The translations under genes and the position numbers were made by a program. The notes under the pieces were generated by a model that had not been told where the DNA came from, ran no database searches, and was given only the letters and a program-made list of their open reading frames with translations. From positions 1 through 64,000 of the forward strand of contig RRZV01000071.1 of NCBI GenBank assembly GCA_003931895.1: a stretch of DNA of 64,000 nucleotides. Direction: 5' to 3'. This DNA comes from Mesohalobacter salilacus. Lineage in GTDB: Bacteria > Bacteroidota > Bacteroidia > Flavobacteriales > Flavobacteriaceae. This document shows positions 36,928-45,162 of the stretch, piece after piece (the first letter of the stretch is position 1; each line of letters opens with the position of its first letter).

Positions 36928-37881
36928 ATGAGAAATATATGTTTTGTCATATTCTGTTTTCCTTTGATTTTATCTGCACAAAATCAGATAGAAAAAGCTA
37001 TTGCTAATTTTGATAGTCAAAATTACTCGAAAGCTGAAGTTCAGTTTAAAGCAATCATCAATCAAAATCCTAATAATTTTAAAGCTTATGAATATTTGGG
37101 TGACACTTATGCCGCTAAACAAGAATGGGATAAGGCTATAAAGGTTTTTGAATATCTGTTAGAAAAACAACCCAAAAATGCCGATTACAATTATAAATAC
37201 GGCGGTTCGATAGGCATGAAAGCCAAAAGCTCTAATAAATTAACCGCTTTATTTTTACTCGATGATGTCAAGAAATACCTGAAGCAAGCCGCTAATTTGG
37301 ATGTTAAGCACATTGATGTGCGTTGGGCATTGCTCGAATTGTATTTAGAATTGCCAGGCGTTATAGGAGGCAGCATAGACACCGCTAAAAATTACGCTGA
37401 GCAGCTTCAAAATATCAGCCCTGTTGATGGTGCATTAGCCTACGGTAGAATTGCTGATTATCAAGATGATTTTAATTCTGCTGAAAAACACTTCAAACAA
37501 GCCGTTGAAATAGGTGGTTCAAAAACGTGTTATTCAAAATTGATTGATCTTTATGTGAAATACCAAAAACCTGACAATGCTCTTCATATGGCAAAAGAGG
37601 CTATTCAAAAGTTAAATGCTAAGGATTTTAATTTTAAATATACTGAAATTGCTTTAAACTTTAATACAAAAATTGATAATGCTGTAAAATATATAGATGC
37701 ATTTATTCAAAATCACAATTCATCTCAACATTCTCTCGATGAAGCCTTAATTCTAAAAGCTAAACTACATCATAAACTTGGTCAAGTTGATGAAGCTAAA
37801 TTTTGTTTAACTCAAGCTTTAGCTCATAATCCAGATTCTATTCAAGCAAAAACAGAATTGAAGCGCATACAGCAACTCTAA
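36928..37881 (+). CDS. Secreted tetratricopeptide-repeat protein
   Basis: From the ATG at 36928 it encodes 317 residues with a signal peptide (MRNICFVIFCFPLILSAQN). The ATG at 36904 would lie upstream of the -7 box and is unlikely. TPR units are visible: AIANFDSQNYSKAEVQFKAIINQNPNNFKAYEYLGDTY in pattern, WDKAIKVFEYLLEKQPKNADYNYKYG, then YGRIADYQDDFNSAEKHFKQAVEIGG and KLGQVDEAKFCLTQALAHNPDS at the C terminus. It probably mediates protein contacts in the periplasm; partners are unknown. It follows the aconitase gene and precedes mpl by 34 bp. Confidence 0.85.
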   Translation: MRNICFVIFCFPLILSAQNQIEKAIANFDSQNYSKAEVQFKAIINQNPNNFKAYEYLGDTYAAKQEWDKAIKVFEYLLEKQPKNADYNYKYGGSIGMKAKSSNKLTALFLLDDVKKYLKQAANLDVKHIDVRWALLELYLELPGVIGGSIDTAKNYAEQLQNISPVDGALAYGRIADYQDDFNSAEKHFKQAVEIGGSKTCYSKLIDLYVKYQKPDNALHMAKEAIQKLNAKDFNFKYTEIALNFNTKIDNAVKYIDAFIQNHNSSQHSLDEALILKAKLHHKLGQVDEAKFCLTQALAHNPDSIQAKTELKRIQQL

Positions 37882-37886
37882 TTCTT

Positions 37887-37894
37887 TATATTTG
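37887..37894 (+). promoter_or_regulatory. Candidate -7 box (TATATTTG) for mpl
   Basis: Exact TAnnTTTG match 21 bp before the mpl ATG and just after the TPR gene stop. Confidence 0.45.
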
Positions 37895-37915
37895 TTGTTT
37901 TAATTTACAACAACT

Positions 37916-39268
37916 ATGCATATTCATTTTATAGCCATTGGCGGCAGTGCCATGCACAATTTAGCCATTGCCTTAAAACTTAAAGGCGAAACCATAACGG
38001 GAAGCGATGATGAGATTTTTGAACCGTCCTATTCAAGACTAAAGCAACATGATATTTTACCTGAAAAAATGGGATGGCACCCAGAACAAATTTCTAATAA
38101 TATCGACTTAGTTATTCTCGGCATGCATGCTAAACCCGATAATCCTGAATTGTTGAAGGCTCAAGAGTTAGGACTAAAAATCTATTCCTATCCAGAGTAT
38201 TTATTTGAACATTCTAAAAAGAAAACCCGTGTCGTCATTGCAGGCTCTCATGGTAAAACCACAATCACATCTATGATTTTGCACGTGTTAAATTATCACG
38301 ACAAACCCACGGATTTTATGGTTGGTGCCCAACTTGATGGTTTTGATAATATGGTGCATTTAACCGAAGAAAACGATTTTATATTACTTGAAGGCGATGA
38401 GTATTTGTCTTCTGCTATCGACCCCAAACCTAAATTTCTATGGTATCAACCCAATATAGCTTTGATTAGCGGGATTGCTTGGGATCATGTCAACGTTTTT
38501 CCTGATTTTGATGTTTACAAAAAACAATTTGAAGATTTTGTAGAATCTATGACCAATGGCAGCACTTTGGTGTATAATGAAGGTGACGAGCTCTTAAAAA
38601 AAATTGCTTTAAACACGACAAAACCCACCCGTAAACATGCTTATCACATTCCAGAACATCAAATAGAAGATGGCATAACTTATCTTGAAACCAATGAAGG
38701 CCCGATGCCAATCGAGGTTTTTGGCGAGCACAACTTACAAAACATTGCAGGTGCCAAGTGGATTTGCCAACATATGGGCGTTGATGAAGATGATTTTTAC
38801 GAAGCCATTGCCAGTTTTAAAGGCGCATCTAAACGCTTAGAAGAAGTTATAAAAACCCCGAGATGTCAAGTTTTTAAAGATTACGCACACAGCCCTTCAA
38901 AAGTAGAAGCAACAACTAAGGCCGTTAAAGCACAATTTCCAGATAAAACTTTATTGGTGTGTTTTGAGCTACACACCTACAGTAGTTTGACGGCTTCATT
39001 TTTAAAAGAATACCACAAAACTTTAGACAAAGCAGACGAGGTTGCGATTTTTTATTCTAAAAAAGCTTTGGAAATCAAACAAATGCCAGAATTGACAAAA
39101 GAACAAATTCAAGATGCCTTTAACCGAGACGACTTAAGCGTCTATACTAATGCTGAAGATTTTAAAGCATTCCTTAAGGCCAAACATTTTGATAATCACA
39201 TTTTATTATTAATGAGTAGCGGCAATTACGGCGGATTAGATTTTAATGAATTGAAAGAGTGGGTTTGA
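37916..39268 (+). CDS. mpl: UDP-N-acetylmuramate:L-alanyl-gamma-D-glutamyl-meso-DAP ligase
   Basis: Recycles murein by attaching the salvaged tripeptide to UDP-MurNAc, in the cytoplasm. The 450-residue protein has Mur ligase architecture: N-terminal IHFIAIGGSAMHNLAIALK (MurC/Mpl-type UDP loop), ATP site AGSHGKTTITSMI (Lys114), LLEGDEYLSSAIDPKPKF, and C-terminal KDYAHSPSKVEATTKAVK. The HFIAIGGSAMHNLA opening, with AMHN where MurC has GMSG, separates Mpl from MurC. It appears to have its own promoter. Confidence 0.94.
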   Translation: MHIHFIAIGGSAMHNLAIALKLKGETITGSDDEIFEPSYSRLKQHDILPEKMGWHPEQISNNIDLVILGMHAKPDNPELLKAQELGLKIYSYPEYLFEHSKKKTRVVIAGSHGKTTITSMILHVLNYHDKPTDFMVGAQLDGFDNMVHLTEENDFILLEGDEYLSSAIDPKPKFLWYQPNIALISGIAWDHVNVFPDFDVYKKQFEDFVESMTNGSTLVYNEGDELLKKIALNTTKPTRKHAYHIPEHQIEDGITYLETNEGPMPIEVFGEHNLQNIAGAKWICQHMGVDEDDFYEAIASFKGASKRLEEVIKTPRCQVFKDYAHSPSKVEATTKAVKAQFPDKTLLVCFELHTYSSLTASFLKEYHKTLDKADEVAIFYSKKALEIKQMPELTKEQIQDAFNRDDLSVYTNAEDFKAFLKAKHFDNHILLLMSSGNYGGLDFNELKEWV

Positions 39269-39279
39269 TATTTTTCACG

Positions 39280-39452
39280 CAAACCTGTCTTTCGGCAGAC
39301 AGGGATGCAAAACCGCTAAGATTTTGAGTAATGCGCAAAGAGAAAAAATGAAAACTTGCAACTGTCAATTGCTGACTTCTCACTGAAAACTGCCAACTGA
39401 AAACTGATAACTACGGACTGTTCACTGAAAACTGCTCACTGTTCACTGAAAG
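39280..39452. repeat. Intergenic repeat patch: hairpin, GCTAAGATTTT/GCGCAAAG fragment and ACTGAAAACTG reiterations
   Basis: CCTGTCT/AGACAGG (39284-39303) is a small hairpin. It is followed by CCGCTAAGATTTT and GCGCAAAG (39313-39340), the reverse complement of words at 43845-43877. From ~39365 to 39450 the words ACTGAAAACTG and TTCACTGAAAACTG are reiterated at irregular spacing. The patch lies between the convergent mpl and obgE genes and holds no gene. Confidence 0.6.
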
Positions 39453-39455
39453 ATG

Positions 39456-40454
39456 TTAATTCAACATCGTCCAAAGTCTATCTTTTAAATCTTGCAAGCC
39501 TTGTTGAGCTACAGAAGAAATAAACAAATAAGGGATATCTTTAAACGATTGTTTCAATTCTGTATCTAATTCTTGTTGTAATTCATTATCGAGCATATCA
39601 CTTTTTGAGATGGCCACTAAACGGTCTTTATCTATCAATTCAGGGTTGTAGCGTTTTAATTCATCGAGTAAAATATCGTATTCTTTTTTGATGTCTTTAG
39701 CGTCGGCTGGAATAAGGAAAAGCAATGTGGAATTGCGCTCAATATGTCTTAAAAACCGATGTCCGAGACCTTTTCCTTCAGCGGCACCTTCAATAATTCC
39801 CGGTATATCAGCAATCACAAAAGTTTTGAATTCTCTGTATTTTACAATGCCCAAATTGGGTTTTAATGTGGTAAATTCATAATCAGCTATTTTGGGCTTT
39901 GCTGCAGTAATGACTGAAAGTAAAGTCGATTTGCCCGCATTTGGAAATCCAACCAAACCTACATCCGCTAAGACTTTGAGTTCTAAAGTAATGTCTTTTT
40001 CTTCACCTTCCATGCCAGTTTGAGCGTAACGAGGCGTTTGATTAGTCGAACTTTTATAATAAGAATTTCCTAAACCACCTTTACCGCCTTTAGCGGCTAT
40101 GTATTCCTGCCCATCTTCTGTCAACTCTTTAATGACTTTTTGAGTTTCGGTATCACGAATCACGGTTCCAAGTGGAACTTCAATATATTGGTCTTCACCA
40201 TCAGCGCCAGTGCTGGTTTGTTTACCACCGTTTCCGCCGTGTTCAGCGCGAATGTGGCGCTTAAATTTAAGGTGAAAAAGCGTCCAAAGGTTTTTGTTGG
40301 CCTTAACAATGACATGACCGCCACGACCGCCATTACCGCCGTCAGGGCCACCTTTAGGAATATATTTTTCTCGACGCAAGTGCGCAGAACCTCTGCCTCC
40401 ATTTCCAGAATTGAGGTGAATTTTTACATAATCTACAAAATTGCCTTCGGTCAT
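39456..40454 (-). CDS. obgE: GTPase Obg/CgtA
   Basis: Essential GTPase in 50S ribosome maturation and stress signalling. The 332-residue protein has the glycine-rich Obg fold (residues 1-~158: [31 protein letters not shown] in pattern) and a GTPase domain with G1 [14 protein letters not shown]2/G3 region [11 protein letters not shown] and [13 protein letters not shown]4 AISKSDM and G5 ISSVAQQGL. The short C terminus lacks the extra OCT domain of Bacillus Obg. It converges on mpl across the repeat patch. Confidence 0.97.
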   Translation of the reverse strand: MTEGNFVDYVKIHLNSGNGGRGSAHLRREKYIPKGGPDGGNGGRGGHVIVKANKNLWTLFHLKFKRHIRAEHGGNGGKQTSTGADGEDQYIEVPLGTVIRDTETQKVIKELTEDGQEYIAAKGGKGGLGNSYYKSSTNQTPRYAQTGMEGEEKDITLELKVLADVGLVGFPNAGKSTLLSVITAAKPKIADYEFTTLKPNLGIVKYREFKTFVIADIPGIIEGAAEGKGLGHRFLRHIERNSTLLFLIPADAKDIKKEYDILLDELKRYNPELIDKDRLVAISKSDMLDNELQQELDTELKQSFKDIPYLFISSVAQQGLQDLKDRLWTMLN

Positions 40455-40555
40455 AGTCTTTAAATATATTGCAAATATCCGAAAATATTAATCAAAAATG
40501 GACATAAAGGTTTGCGCCTGATTTAATTTCTGCTGAGAATGCTTATTTTTACCCC

Positions 40556-41005
40556 ATGAAATTTTTGGTGTATATTTTAGTTTTCACATTGTTATGGTCA
40601 TGCAAACAAAACAACTTTAAAAAAATAGATGCCAACGATATTGCTGAAAAAGAGCTAAAAACAATAAATTTTAAAGAAGTTGACCGCTTTCCACTGTTTA
40701 AAACTTGTGATGAAACGGCTTCTCGTAAAGTTCAACAAGCTTGTTTTGAGCAACATTTACATCAATGGATTAAACCTTATTTAGATACTTTAGACATTAA
40801 TCTTCTTCAAAGTGATACGCTACATCTTTTTTTAAAAATTAATAAAACAGGAAAAATCCATCTAGATTCACTCCAGGGTAAAATGGGTTTAACCAAAACC
40901 TTTCAACGTATTTTTGAAAACGCCCCTCAAATTTACCCTGCTCAAAAACGAGGTATCCCAGTAAATGTCAAATTAGAATTACCCATTATTTTAAAAGTGA
41001 ATTAA
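40556..41005 (+). CDS. Hypothetical lipoprotein
   Basis: A 149-residue protein with a lipoprotein signal (MKFLVYILVFTLLWSCKQ, lipobox Cys16). The mature part contains a paired-cysteine segment (FKTCDETASRKVQQACFEQHL) and a C-terminal strand pattern (LHLFLKINKTGKIHLDSLQGK ... VNVKLELPIIL) reminiscent of TonB C-terminal-like energy-transducer domains, but I cannot assign it. Its TAA stop overlaps the stop of the convergent glycosyltransferase gene within TTAA (41002-41005). Confidence 0.7.
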   Translation: MKFLVYILVFTLLWSCKQNNFKKIDANDIAEKELKTINFKEVDRFPLFKTCDETASRKVQQACFEQHLHQWIKPYLDTLDINLLQSDTLHLFLKINKTGKIHLDSLQGKMGLTKTFQRIFENAPQIYPAQKRGIPVNVKLELPIILKVN

Positions 41006-42126
41006 ACTTGATAGCTACGCCCTTTCCAATTAAATTTTCCTCCTAAGGACAAAACCGCGAAATACACGCTAACAAAAGGATAAATCAACAATAAAAATAA
41101 ATAATCTCGAGCACATAAGCTTGTTTTAAAAAATTGATTTCCTGTTTTTAAAACTGTAAAATCTGCAATTAATTTTAAAATCCACAATAACCAAAATCCA
41201 GTTTTAAAACTTTCAAAGATTAAAGCAAAACCTAAACTTAAAACTAAAATCAAATTGGTTAAAAACACCAAAATCCCTAAACCTATCAAAGTTTTGTTTT
41301 GGTAATGTTTAGCTTTTGATGCCCAACGTATGCGTTGTTGGGTTAAATCCTTAAAACTCTGCTGAGCTTTTGTCCAAACGACAGCGTCAGGATGAACTAT
41401 TGCTTTTATGGTTTTCCCTGCTTGATCAAAGGCTTGAAGTGTAAAAATATCATCACCGCTGATCTGTTGTTGATGCGTATCAAAAGCATTTAAGGCTTTA
41501 AGTGTTTTAAGCTTGTAAGCCAAATTTGCCGCATTGCAAATTAAAGGCGTTTTGGTTTTAAAACTGCCTAAACCAATTACTTGTAAACTCATCAAATCCA
41601 AAACTTGAAACTTTTGCCAAAATGAGGTTTCTTCTATAATTCGGACTGGTCCAGCGATTAAATCGGCCTTTGTTTGTTGTATGCAATGTTCAAAATGTAA
41701 GAGCCAATGTTCTGGCAACAAACAGTCTGCATCTGTCGTAATAACATAGCCTGATTTAATCTGTTCTAAAGCCGTGAGTATGGCACTTTTTTTGGGCGAT
41801 GTCGCTAAGTTTTTATTCTTTAAAATTTGAATATTTCTCAAGCCTAATTTTTCGATTTGTTCTAAACAAACAGCATTAGATTCGTCTTCAGAATAGTCGT
41901 CAATAAGGTAAATTTGAAATAAATGTTGCGGATAGTTCAATTCACTTAAACACTTTAAAAGTAGTGGTAAGTTTTCAGCTTCATTTCTAAAGGGAATTAA
42001 AATCGAAAAATGGGTGTGGGTTTCCATTGAATCTAAATCGTAAGTTTTAAACGTTTTGAATTTATAGGCGTAAAACAGCATAACCGCCATATAAATCAAA
42101 ATCACAATTAAGCAGGAAAAAATCAT
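41002..42126 (-). CDS. Glycosyltransferase family 2, membrane-associated
   Basis: A 374-residue GT-A glycosyltransferase. An N-terminal hydrophobic segment (IFSCLIVILIYMAVMLFYAY) precedes the catalytic domain: FSILIPFRNEAENLPLLLKCL, IYLIDDYSEDES (nucleotide-binding Asp), VITTDADCLLPEHWL (DxD), and QQRIRWASKAKHY (QxxRW). Two or three helices near the C terminus re-anchor it. The QRIRWASK motif is typical of processive-like membrane GT2 enzymes. Its ATG overlaps the flippase-like gene's stop (ATGA), so the two are translationally coupled and may build and handle one glycolipid. The substrate is unknown. Confidence 0.9.
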   Translation of the reverse strand: MIFSCLIVILIYMAVMLFYAYKFKTFKTYDLDSMETHTHFSILIPFRNEAENLPLLLKCLSELNYPQHLFQIYLIDDYSEDESNAVCLEQIEKLGLRNIQILKNKNLATSPKKSAILTALEQIKSGYVITTDADCLLPEHWLLHFEHCIQQTKADLIAGPVRIIEETSFWQKFQVLDLMSLQVIGLGSFKTKTPLICNAANLAYKLKTLKALNAFDTHQQQISGDDIFTLQAFDQAGKTIKAIVHPDAVVWTKAQQSFKDLTQQRIRWASKAKHYQNKTLIGLGILVFLTNLILVLSLGFALIFESFKTGFWLLWILKLIADFTVLKTGNQFFKTSLCARDYLFLLLIYPFVSVYFAVLSLGGKFNWKGRSYQV

Positions 42127-43067
42127 GTTTTAGATTTTAAATAAGCTGGCTGCCAAGTCCATAGCCAAAGAAAACCAAATACTGCAGGCAAGATGACGTT
42201 GCCAAACCACATTAAAAACACAGTGATTAAAACGGCCGAAACAGGCAATCCAAAAAGCGACATCAACACCACGGCAACACTTCCTTTGACCACAGCATCA
42301 CCTATGGCTAAAACAGGAACAATTGAAGTTAAAATGTAAACTGAACTAATTAAACTCAAACCCAACACATAATCAACATTAGCGTCAAAACACCACAACA
42401 ATACCAAAAATTGATGTGCAAAAACCACATATCGAAAACCACTCCACAAGAAGGCTGTTGAGATTTTCTCTAATTTTATAGTTTTAAACTGAAGCCAAAT
42501 CGACCAAAGTTGGTGTCTTATCACTTTAAAACTTAATGCAAATCCTATCAAAAGAAATGATAATACAATCAACCATGACCATTTCAACTGAAGGATTTCA
42601 AAACTATCGAATGCGCTGTAAATTAGCAATAATCCAAAACTACCAAACAATAAAGTCATGATTAACTGACTCAAATGCCCAAGTCCAGTCAGAGCGATGA
42701 TTTTTGAAGATTGCGCTTTAGCATAAAACAAACATTTTCCGCCGTATTCGCCCCATTTGTTTGGTGTAAAAAGCGATAGACTGTGACCAATTAAGCTTTG
42801 TTTTAAAGCTTCAACAAATGAAATATGTCCGACTAATTTTTGCCATTTTTTAACCTCACCAAACCAGTTTAGTATTGAGCCAAAAATTAAAATTAAGATT
42901 GCCCAAATTATGCTTTGTGGCTGAGATTCCCAATGTCCATACAATAAGCCAAATTCAGTTTTTGAAGACTGTATCGACCAAACTACAAACGCCAAACCTA
43001 TGAGCATTACAACATATTTTAAGCCCAAAATCAATTTCTGTTGCATTTTGTCTTGTATCTTTGGCAT
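42123..43067 (-). CDS. Lysylphosphatidylglycerol synthase TM / flippase-like membrane protein
   Basis: A membrane protein of ~314 residues with 7-8 helices, of the UPF0104/AglD-type family (PF03706-like). Helix 1 is KYVVMLIGLAFVVWSI; the conserved segments include IGHSLSLFTPNKWGEYGGKCLFY and SSVYILTSIVPVLAIGDAVVKGSVAVVLM in pattern. The LFTPNKWGEYGGK motif (a P-x-x-x-G-E) is characteristic. The start is uncertain: ATG at 43067, ATG at 43046, or TTG at 43073. It is coupled to the downstream glycosyltransferase (ATGA overlap). Members of this family often accompany lipid-linked sugar synthesis. Confidence 0.8.
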   Translation of the reverse strand: MPKIQDKMQQKLILGLKYVVMLIGLAFVVWSIQSSKTEFGLLYGHWESQPQSIIWAILILIFGSILNWFGEVKKWQKLVGHISFVEALKQSLIGHSLSLFTPNKWGEYGGKCLFYAKAQSSKIIALTGLGHLSQLIMTLLFGSFGLLLIYSAFDSFEILQLKWSWLIVLSFLLIGFALSFKVIRHQLWSIWLQFKTIKLEKISTAFLWSGFRYVVFAHQFLVLLWCFDANVDYVLGLSLISSVYILTSIVPVLAIGDAVVKGSVAVVLMSLFGLPVSAVLITVFLMWFGNVILPAVFGFLWLWTWQPAYLKSKT

Positions 43068-43152
43068 ACGCAAATAAAACTAAAAATAGCCACGAATGCA
43101 CGAATATACTCATAAACATTTGTGTTAAAGTGGCGATAATAAATAAAACATT

Positions 43153-43704
43153 TTGCCCACAGAACAAATCATATTAGGGATTGACCCAGGAACAACCATT
43201 ATGGGTTTTGGCGTAATAAAAACTTACGACAAAAAAATGGAATTACTTCAACTCAACGAGCTCAACCTTAAAAAATACAGCGACCATTACACCAAACTGC
43301 GATTTATTTTTGAGCGCAGTATTGAATTGATTGAAACCTTTCATCCAGACCATATTGCTATTGAAGCCCCATTTTTTGGCAAAAACGTGCAATCTATGCT
43401 CAAGCTAGGACGCGCGCAAGGCACGGCTATGGCCGCAGGATTATCTCGCCAAATTCCCATCACCGAATATTCGCCTAAAAAAATCAAAATGGCCATCACG
43501 GGCAATGGTAACTCCAGCAAAGAACAAGTCGCTGGAATGTTACAGAATTTACTCAAAATCAAAACTTTACCTAAAAACTTAGACTCTACCGATGGACTCG
43601 CAGCTGCCGTCTGTCATTTTTATAACCAAGGTAAAATTCAAGGCTCAAAATCCTATTCAGGTTGGTCGGCGTTTGTAAAAAATAATGAAAAACGGATTTC
43701 TTAA
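43153..43704 (+). CDS. ruvC: Crossover junction endodeoxyribonuclease RuvC
   Basis: Resolves Holliday junctions together with RuvAB. 183 residues. The RNase H-like core shows IILGIDPGTTIMGFG (first catalytic Asp), HIAIEAPFFGKNVQSMLKLGRAQG (Glu), and STDGLAAAVCHFY (last catalytic acidic site), with the K-K-I-K-x-A-I-T-G-N-G-x-x-x-K-E-Q-V stretch. The start is a TTG at 43153 (TTGCCCACAGAA); an in-frame TAA at 43144 leaves no upstream ATG, so a non-ATG start is required. It is not linked here to ruvA or ruvB. Confidence 0.96.
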   Translation: MPTEQIILGIDPGTTIMGFGVIKTYDKKMELLQLNELNLKKYSDHYTKLRFIFERSIELIETFHPDHIAIEAPFFGKNVQSMLKLGRAQGTAMAAGLSRQIPITEYSPKKIKMAITGNGNSSKEQVAGMLQNLLKIKTLPKNLDSTDGLAAAVCHFYNQGKIQGSKSYSGWSAFVKNNEKRIS

Positions 43705-43716
43705 TTGATATATAAT

Positions 43717-43831
43717 TTGGCGGTTGCTTGCGTGACTGAGGTCACACAAGCCGGGCTTTCGGCAGTCGCTTTTCCACGCTTATTGGCGTGGCAAGAGCTC
43801 CAACAATTGCCTCAATCCCTAACCGAGCGCA
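43717..43831 (+). repeat. Interspersed two-hairpin repeat, copy B
   Basis: Same element order as copy A: TTTGGCGGTT, hairpin GCTTGCGTGAC/GTCACACAAGC (43726-43751), CCGGGCTTTCGGC, hairpin CCACGC/GCGTGG (43774-43791), then CAATCCCTAACCGAGCG. Only the connecting words are conserved; the stems differ in sequence but not in position, which suggests that structure matters. Confidence 0.7.
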
Positions 43832-43844
43832 TTCCACTTTAAAA

Positions 43845-43877
43845 AAAATCTTAGCGGCTTTGCGCCTTAGCGAGAAA
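43845..43877. repeat. Short repeat fragment CTTAGCGGCTTTGCGCCTTAGCG
   Basis: AAAATCTTAGCGGCTTTGCGCCTTAGCGAGAAA is built of two related words and recurs, degenerate and inverted, at 39313-39340 (CGCTAAGATTTT ... GCGCAAAG). Such phrases are common between genes in Bacteroidota. The TTTG within it (43859-43862) may serve as the -33 element of hemW. Confidence 0.5.
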
Positions 43878-43886
43878 CATAAACCC

Positions 43887-43894
43887 TAAATTTG
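43887..43894 (+). promoter_or_regulatory. Candidate -7 box (TAAATTTG) for hemW
   Basis: Exact TAnnTTTG match 38 bp before the TTG start of hemW; the nearest TTTG upstream (43859-43862) is 24 bp away, slightly long. Confidence 0.45.
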
Positions 43895-43932
43895 CATTTA
43901 AAATTTTTAATTTAACATTTAGAATTTCAAAC

Positions 43933-45072
43933 TTGGCTAGCATTTACATTCATATTCCATTTTGCAAACAAGCCTGCCATTATTGTGATTTTCATTTTTC
44001 AACATCACTCAAGTATAAAGACCAACTCATCAAAGCTATTGGTCAAGAATTAATACTGAGACAAGAAGAACTCAATCAACCTGTTGAAAATATATATTTT
44101 GGTGGTGGCACGCCGAGTTTACTCTCAGCACAAGATTTAGACTTTATTTTTAATACGATTTACAAACATTTTAAAGTCGTAAAAAATCCAGAAATCACTC
44201 TTGAAGCCAATCCCGATGATATTACTCAAGCACTTTTAAAAACTTTAAAACAACAAGGCATTAACCGATTGAGTTTGGGTGTGCAATCTTTTTTTGAGCA
44301 AGACCTTAAACTGATGAATCGCGCTCATAATGCGATTGAAGCTAAAACAAGTATCAAATTGGTAAAAGACTTTTTTGATAATTATTCGATAGATTTAATT
44401 TACGGTATGCCCGATATGGATGTGTCCAGATGGAAAACCAACCTCCAAACCGCTCTCGATTTTGATGTACCACATTTGTCTTGTTATGCTTTAACGGTCG
44501 AGCCTAACACCGCTTTAAAACGTTTTATTGAAAAAGAGATTGTTCCTCCCGTTGATGACGAGCAAGCTGCAGCACACTTTGACGAACTTTATCAAATTTT
44601 GACTTCATGTGGATATCAGCACTACGAATTTTCAAATTTTGGCAAGCCAGGTTATTTTTCTCAAAATAATTTAGCCTATTGGACGGGCAAAGCTTATCTC
44701 GGAATTGGTCCTTCAGCGCATAGTTATAACGGTAAAAATATACGCCAATGGAACATCAAAAACAACATCAAATACATCAAAGCACTTCAAAGAGACGAAC
44801 TGCCTATCACTTCAGAACACTTGAGCAAAACCGATAGATACAATGAATACATCATGACCAGATTGCGCACCCAACCGGGTGTTGATTTAGATGAAATTCA
44901 ATCAGTATTTGGACAAAACTATTTGGACTACTTAATGCTACAAGCTCAGTTTCATCTTAAAGAGTTTAATTTAGAAGTTTTAGAAAACAAACTCAAAATT
45001 ACACCTAAAGCTAAATTTCTTTCTGATGGCATTGCTGCAGATTTATTTAAAATTGAATTTGATAATTCTTGA
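43933..45072 (+). CDS. hemW: Radical SAM family haem chaperone HemW
   Basis: Binds haem and passes it to respiratory proteins; it resembles but is not coproporphyrinogen dehydrogenase HemN. The 379-residue protein starts at TTG (43933; residues MASIYIHIPFCKQ), with no upstream in-frame ATG visible before the -7 box. The [4Fe-4S] motif is CKQACHYC (Cys11, Cys15, Cys18) with the following residue Asp19; the HemN cysteine that would continue the motif is replaced by Phe (CDFHF), typical of HemW. YFGGGTPSLLS, EANPDDITQALL, INRLSLGVQSF and LIYGMPDMD follow in order. Confidence 0.95.
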   Translation: MASIYIHIPFCKQACHYCDFHFSTSLKYKDQLIKAIGQELILRQEELNQPVENIYFGGGTPSLLSAQDLDFIFNTIYKHFKVVKNPEITLEANPDDITQALLKTLKQQGINRLSLGVQSFFEQDLKLMNRAHNAIEAKTSIKLVKDFFDNYSIDLIYGMPDMDVSRWKTNLQTALDFDVPHLSCYALTVEPNTALKRFIEKEIVPPVDDEQAAAHFDELYQILTSCGYQHYEFSNFGKPGYFSQNNLAYWTGKAYLGIGPSAHSYNGKNIRQWNIKNNIKYIKALQRDELPITSEHLSKTDRYNEYIMTRLRTQPGVDLDEIQSVFGQNYLDYLMLQAQFHLKEFNLEVLENKLKITPKAKFLSDGIAADLFKIEFDNS

Positions 45073-45150
45073 TAATATAGAGTGTTTAAACAACGATTTT
45101 TTTAATATCATTTATTTTTCAGCATATAATTCATAAATCTCTAATAATTG

Positions 45151-45158
45151 TATATTTG
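45151..45158 (+). promoter_or_regulatory. -7 box (TATATTTG) 4 bp from the HMG-CoA lyase ATG
   Basis: Exact TAnnTTTG match; only AGCC separates it from the ATG at 45163, so a leaderless or near-leaderless transcript is predicted. Confidence 0.55.
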
Positions 45159-45162
45159 AGCC

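Noticed and set aside
40140-40463. 107-residue plus-strand frame over the obgE N terminus
   Set aside because: The glycine-rich Obg repeat region gives long antisense frames by composition; no start signals or domains.
41002-42126. Part of a capsule locus linked with the rfb-type operon
   Set aside because: The glycosyltransferase/flippase pair lies 15 kb from the nucleotide-sugar genes with housekeeping genes between; no evidence ties them.
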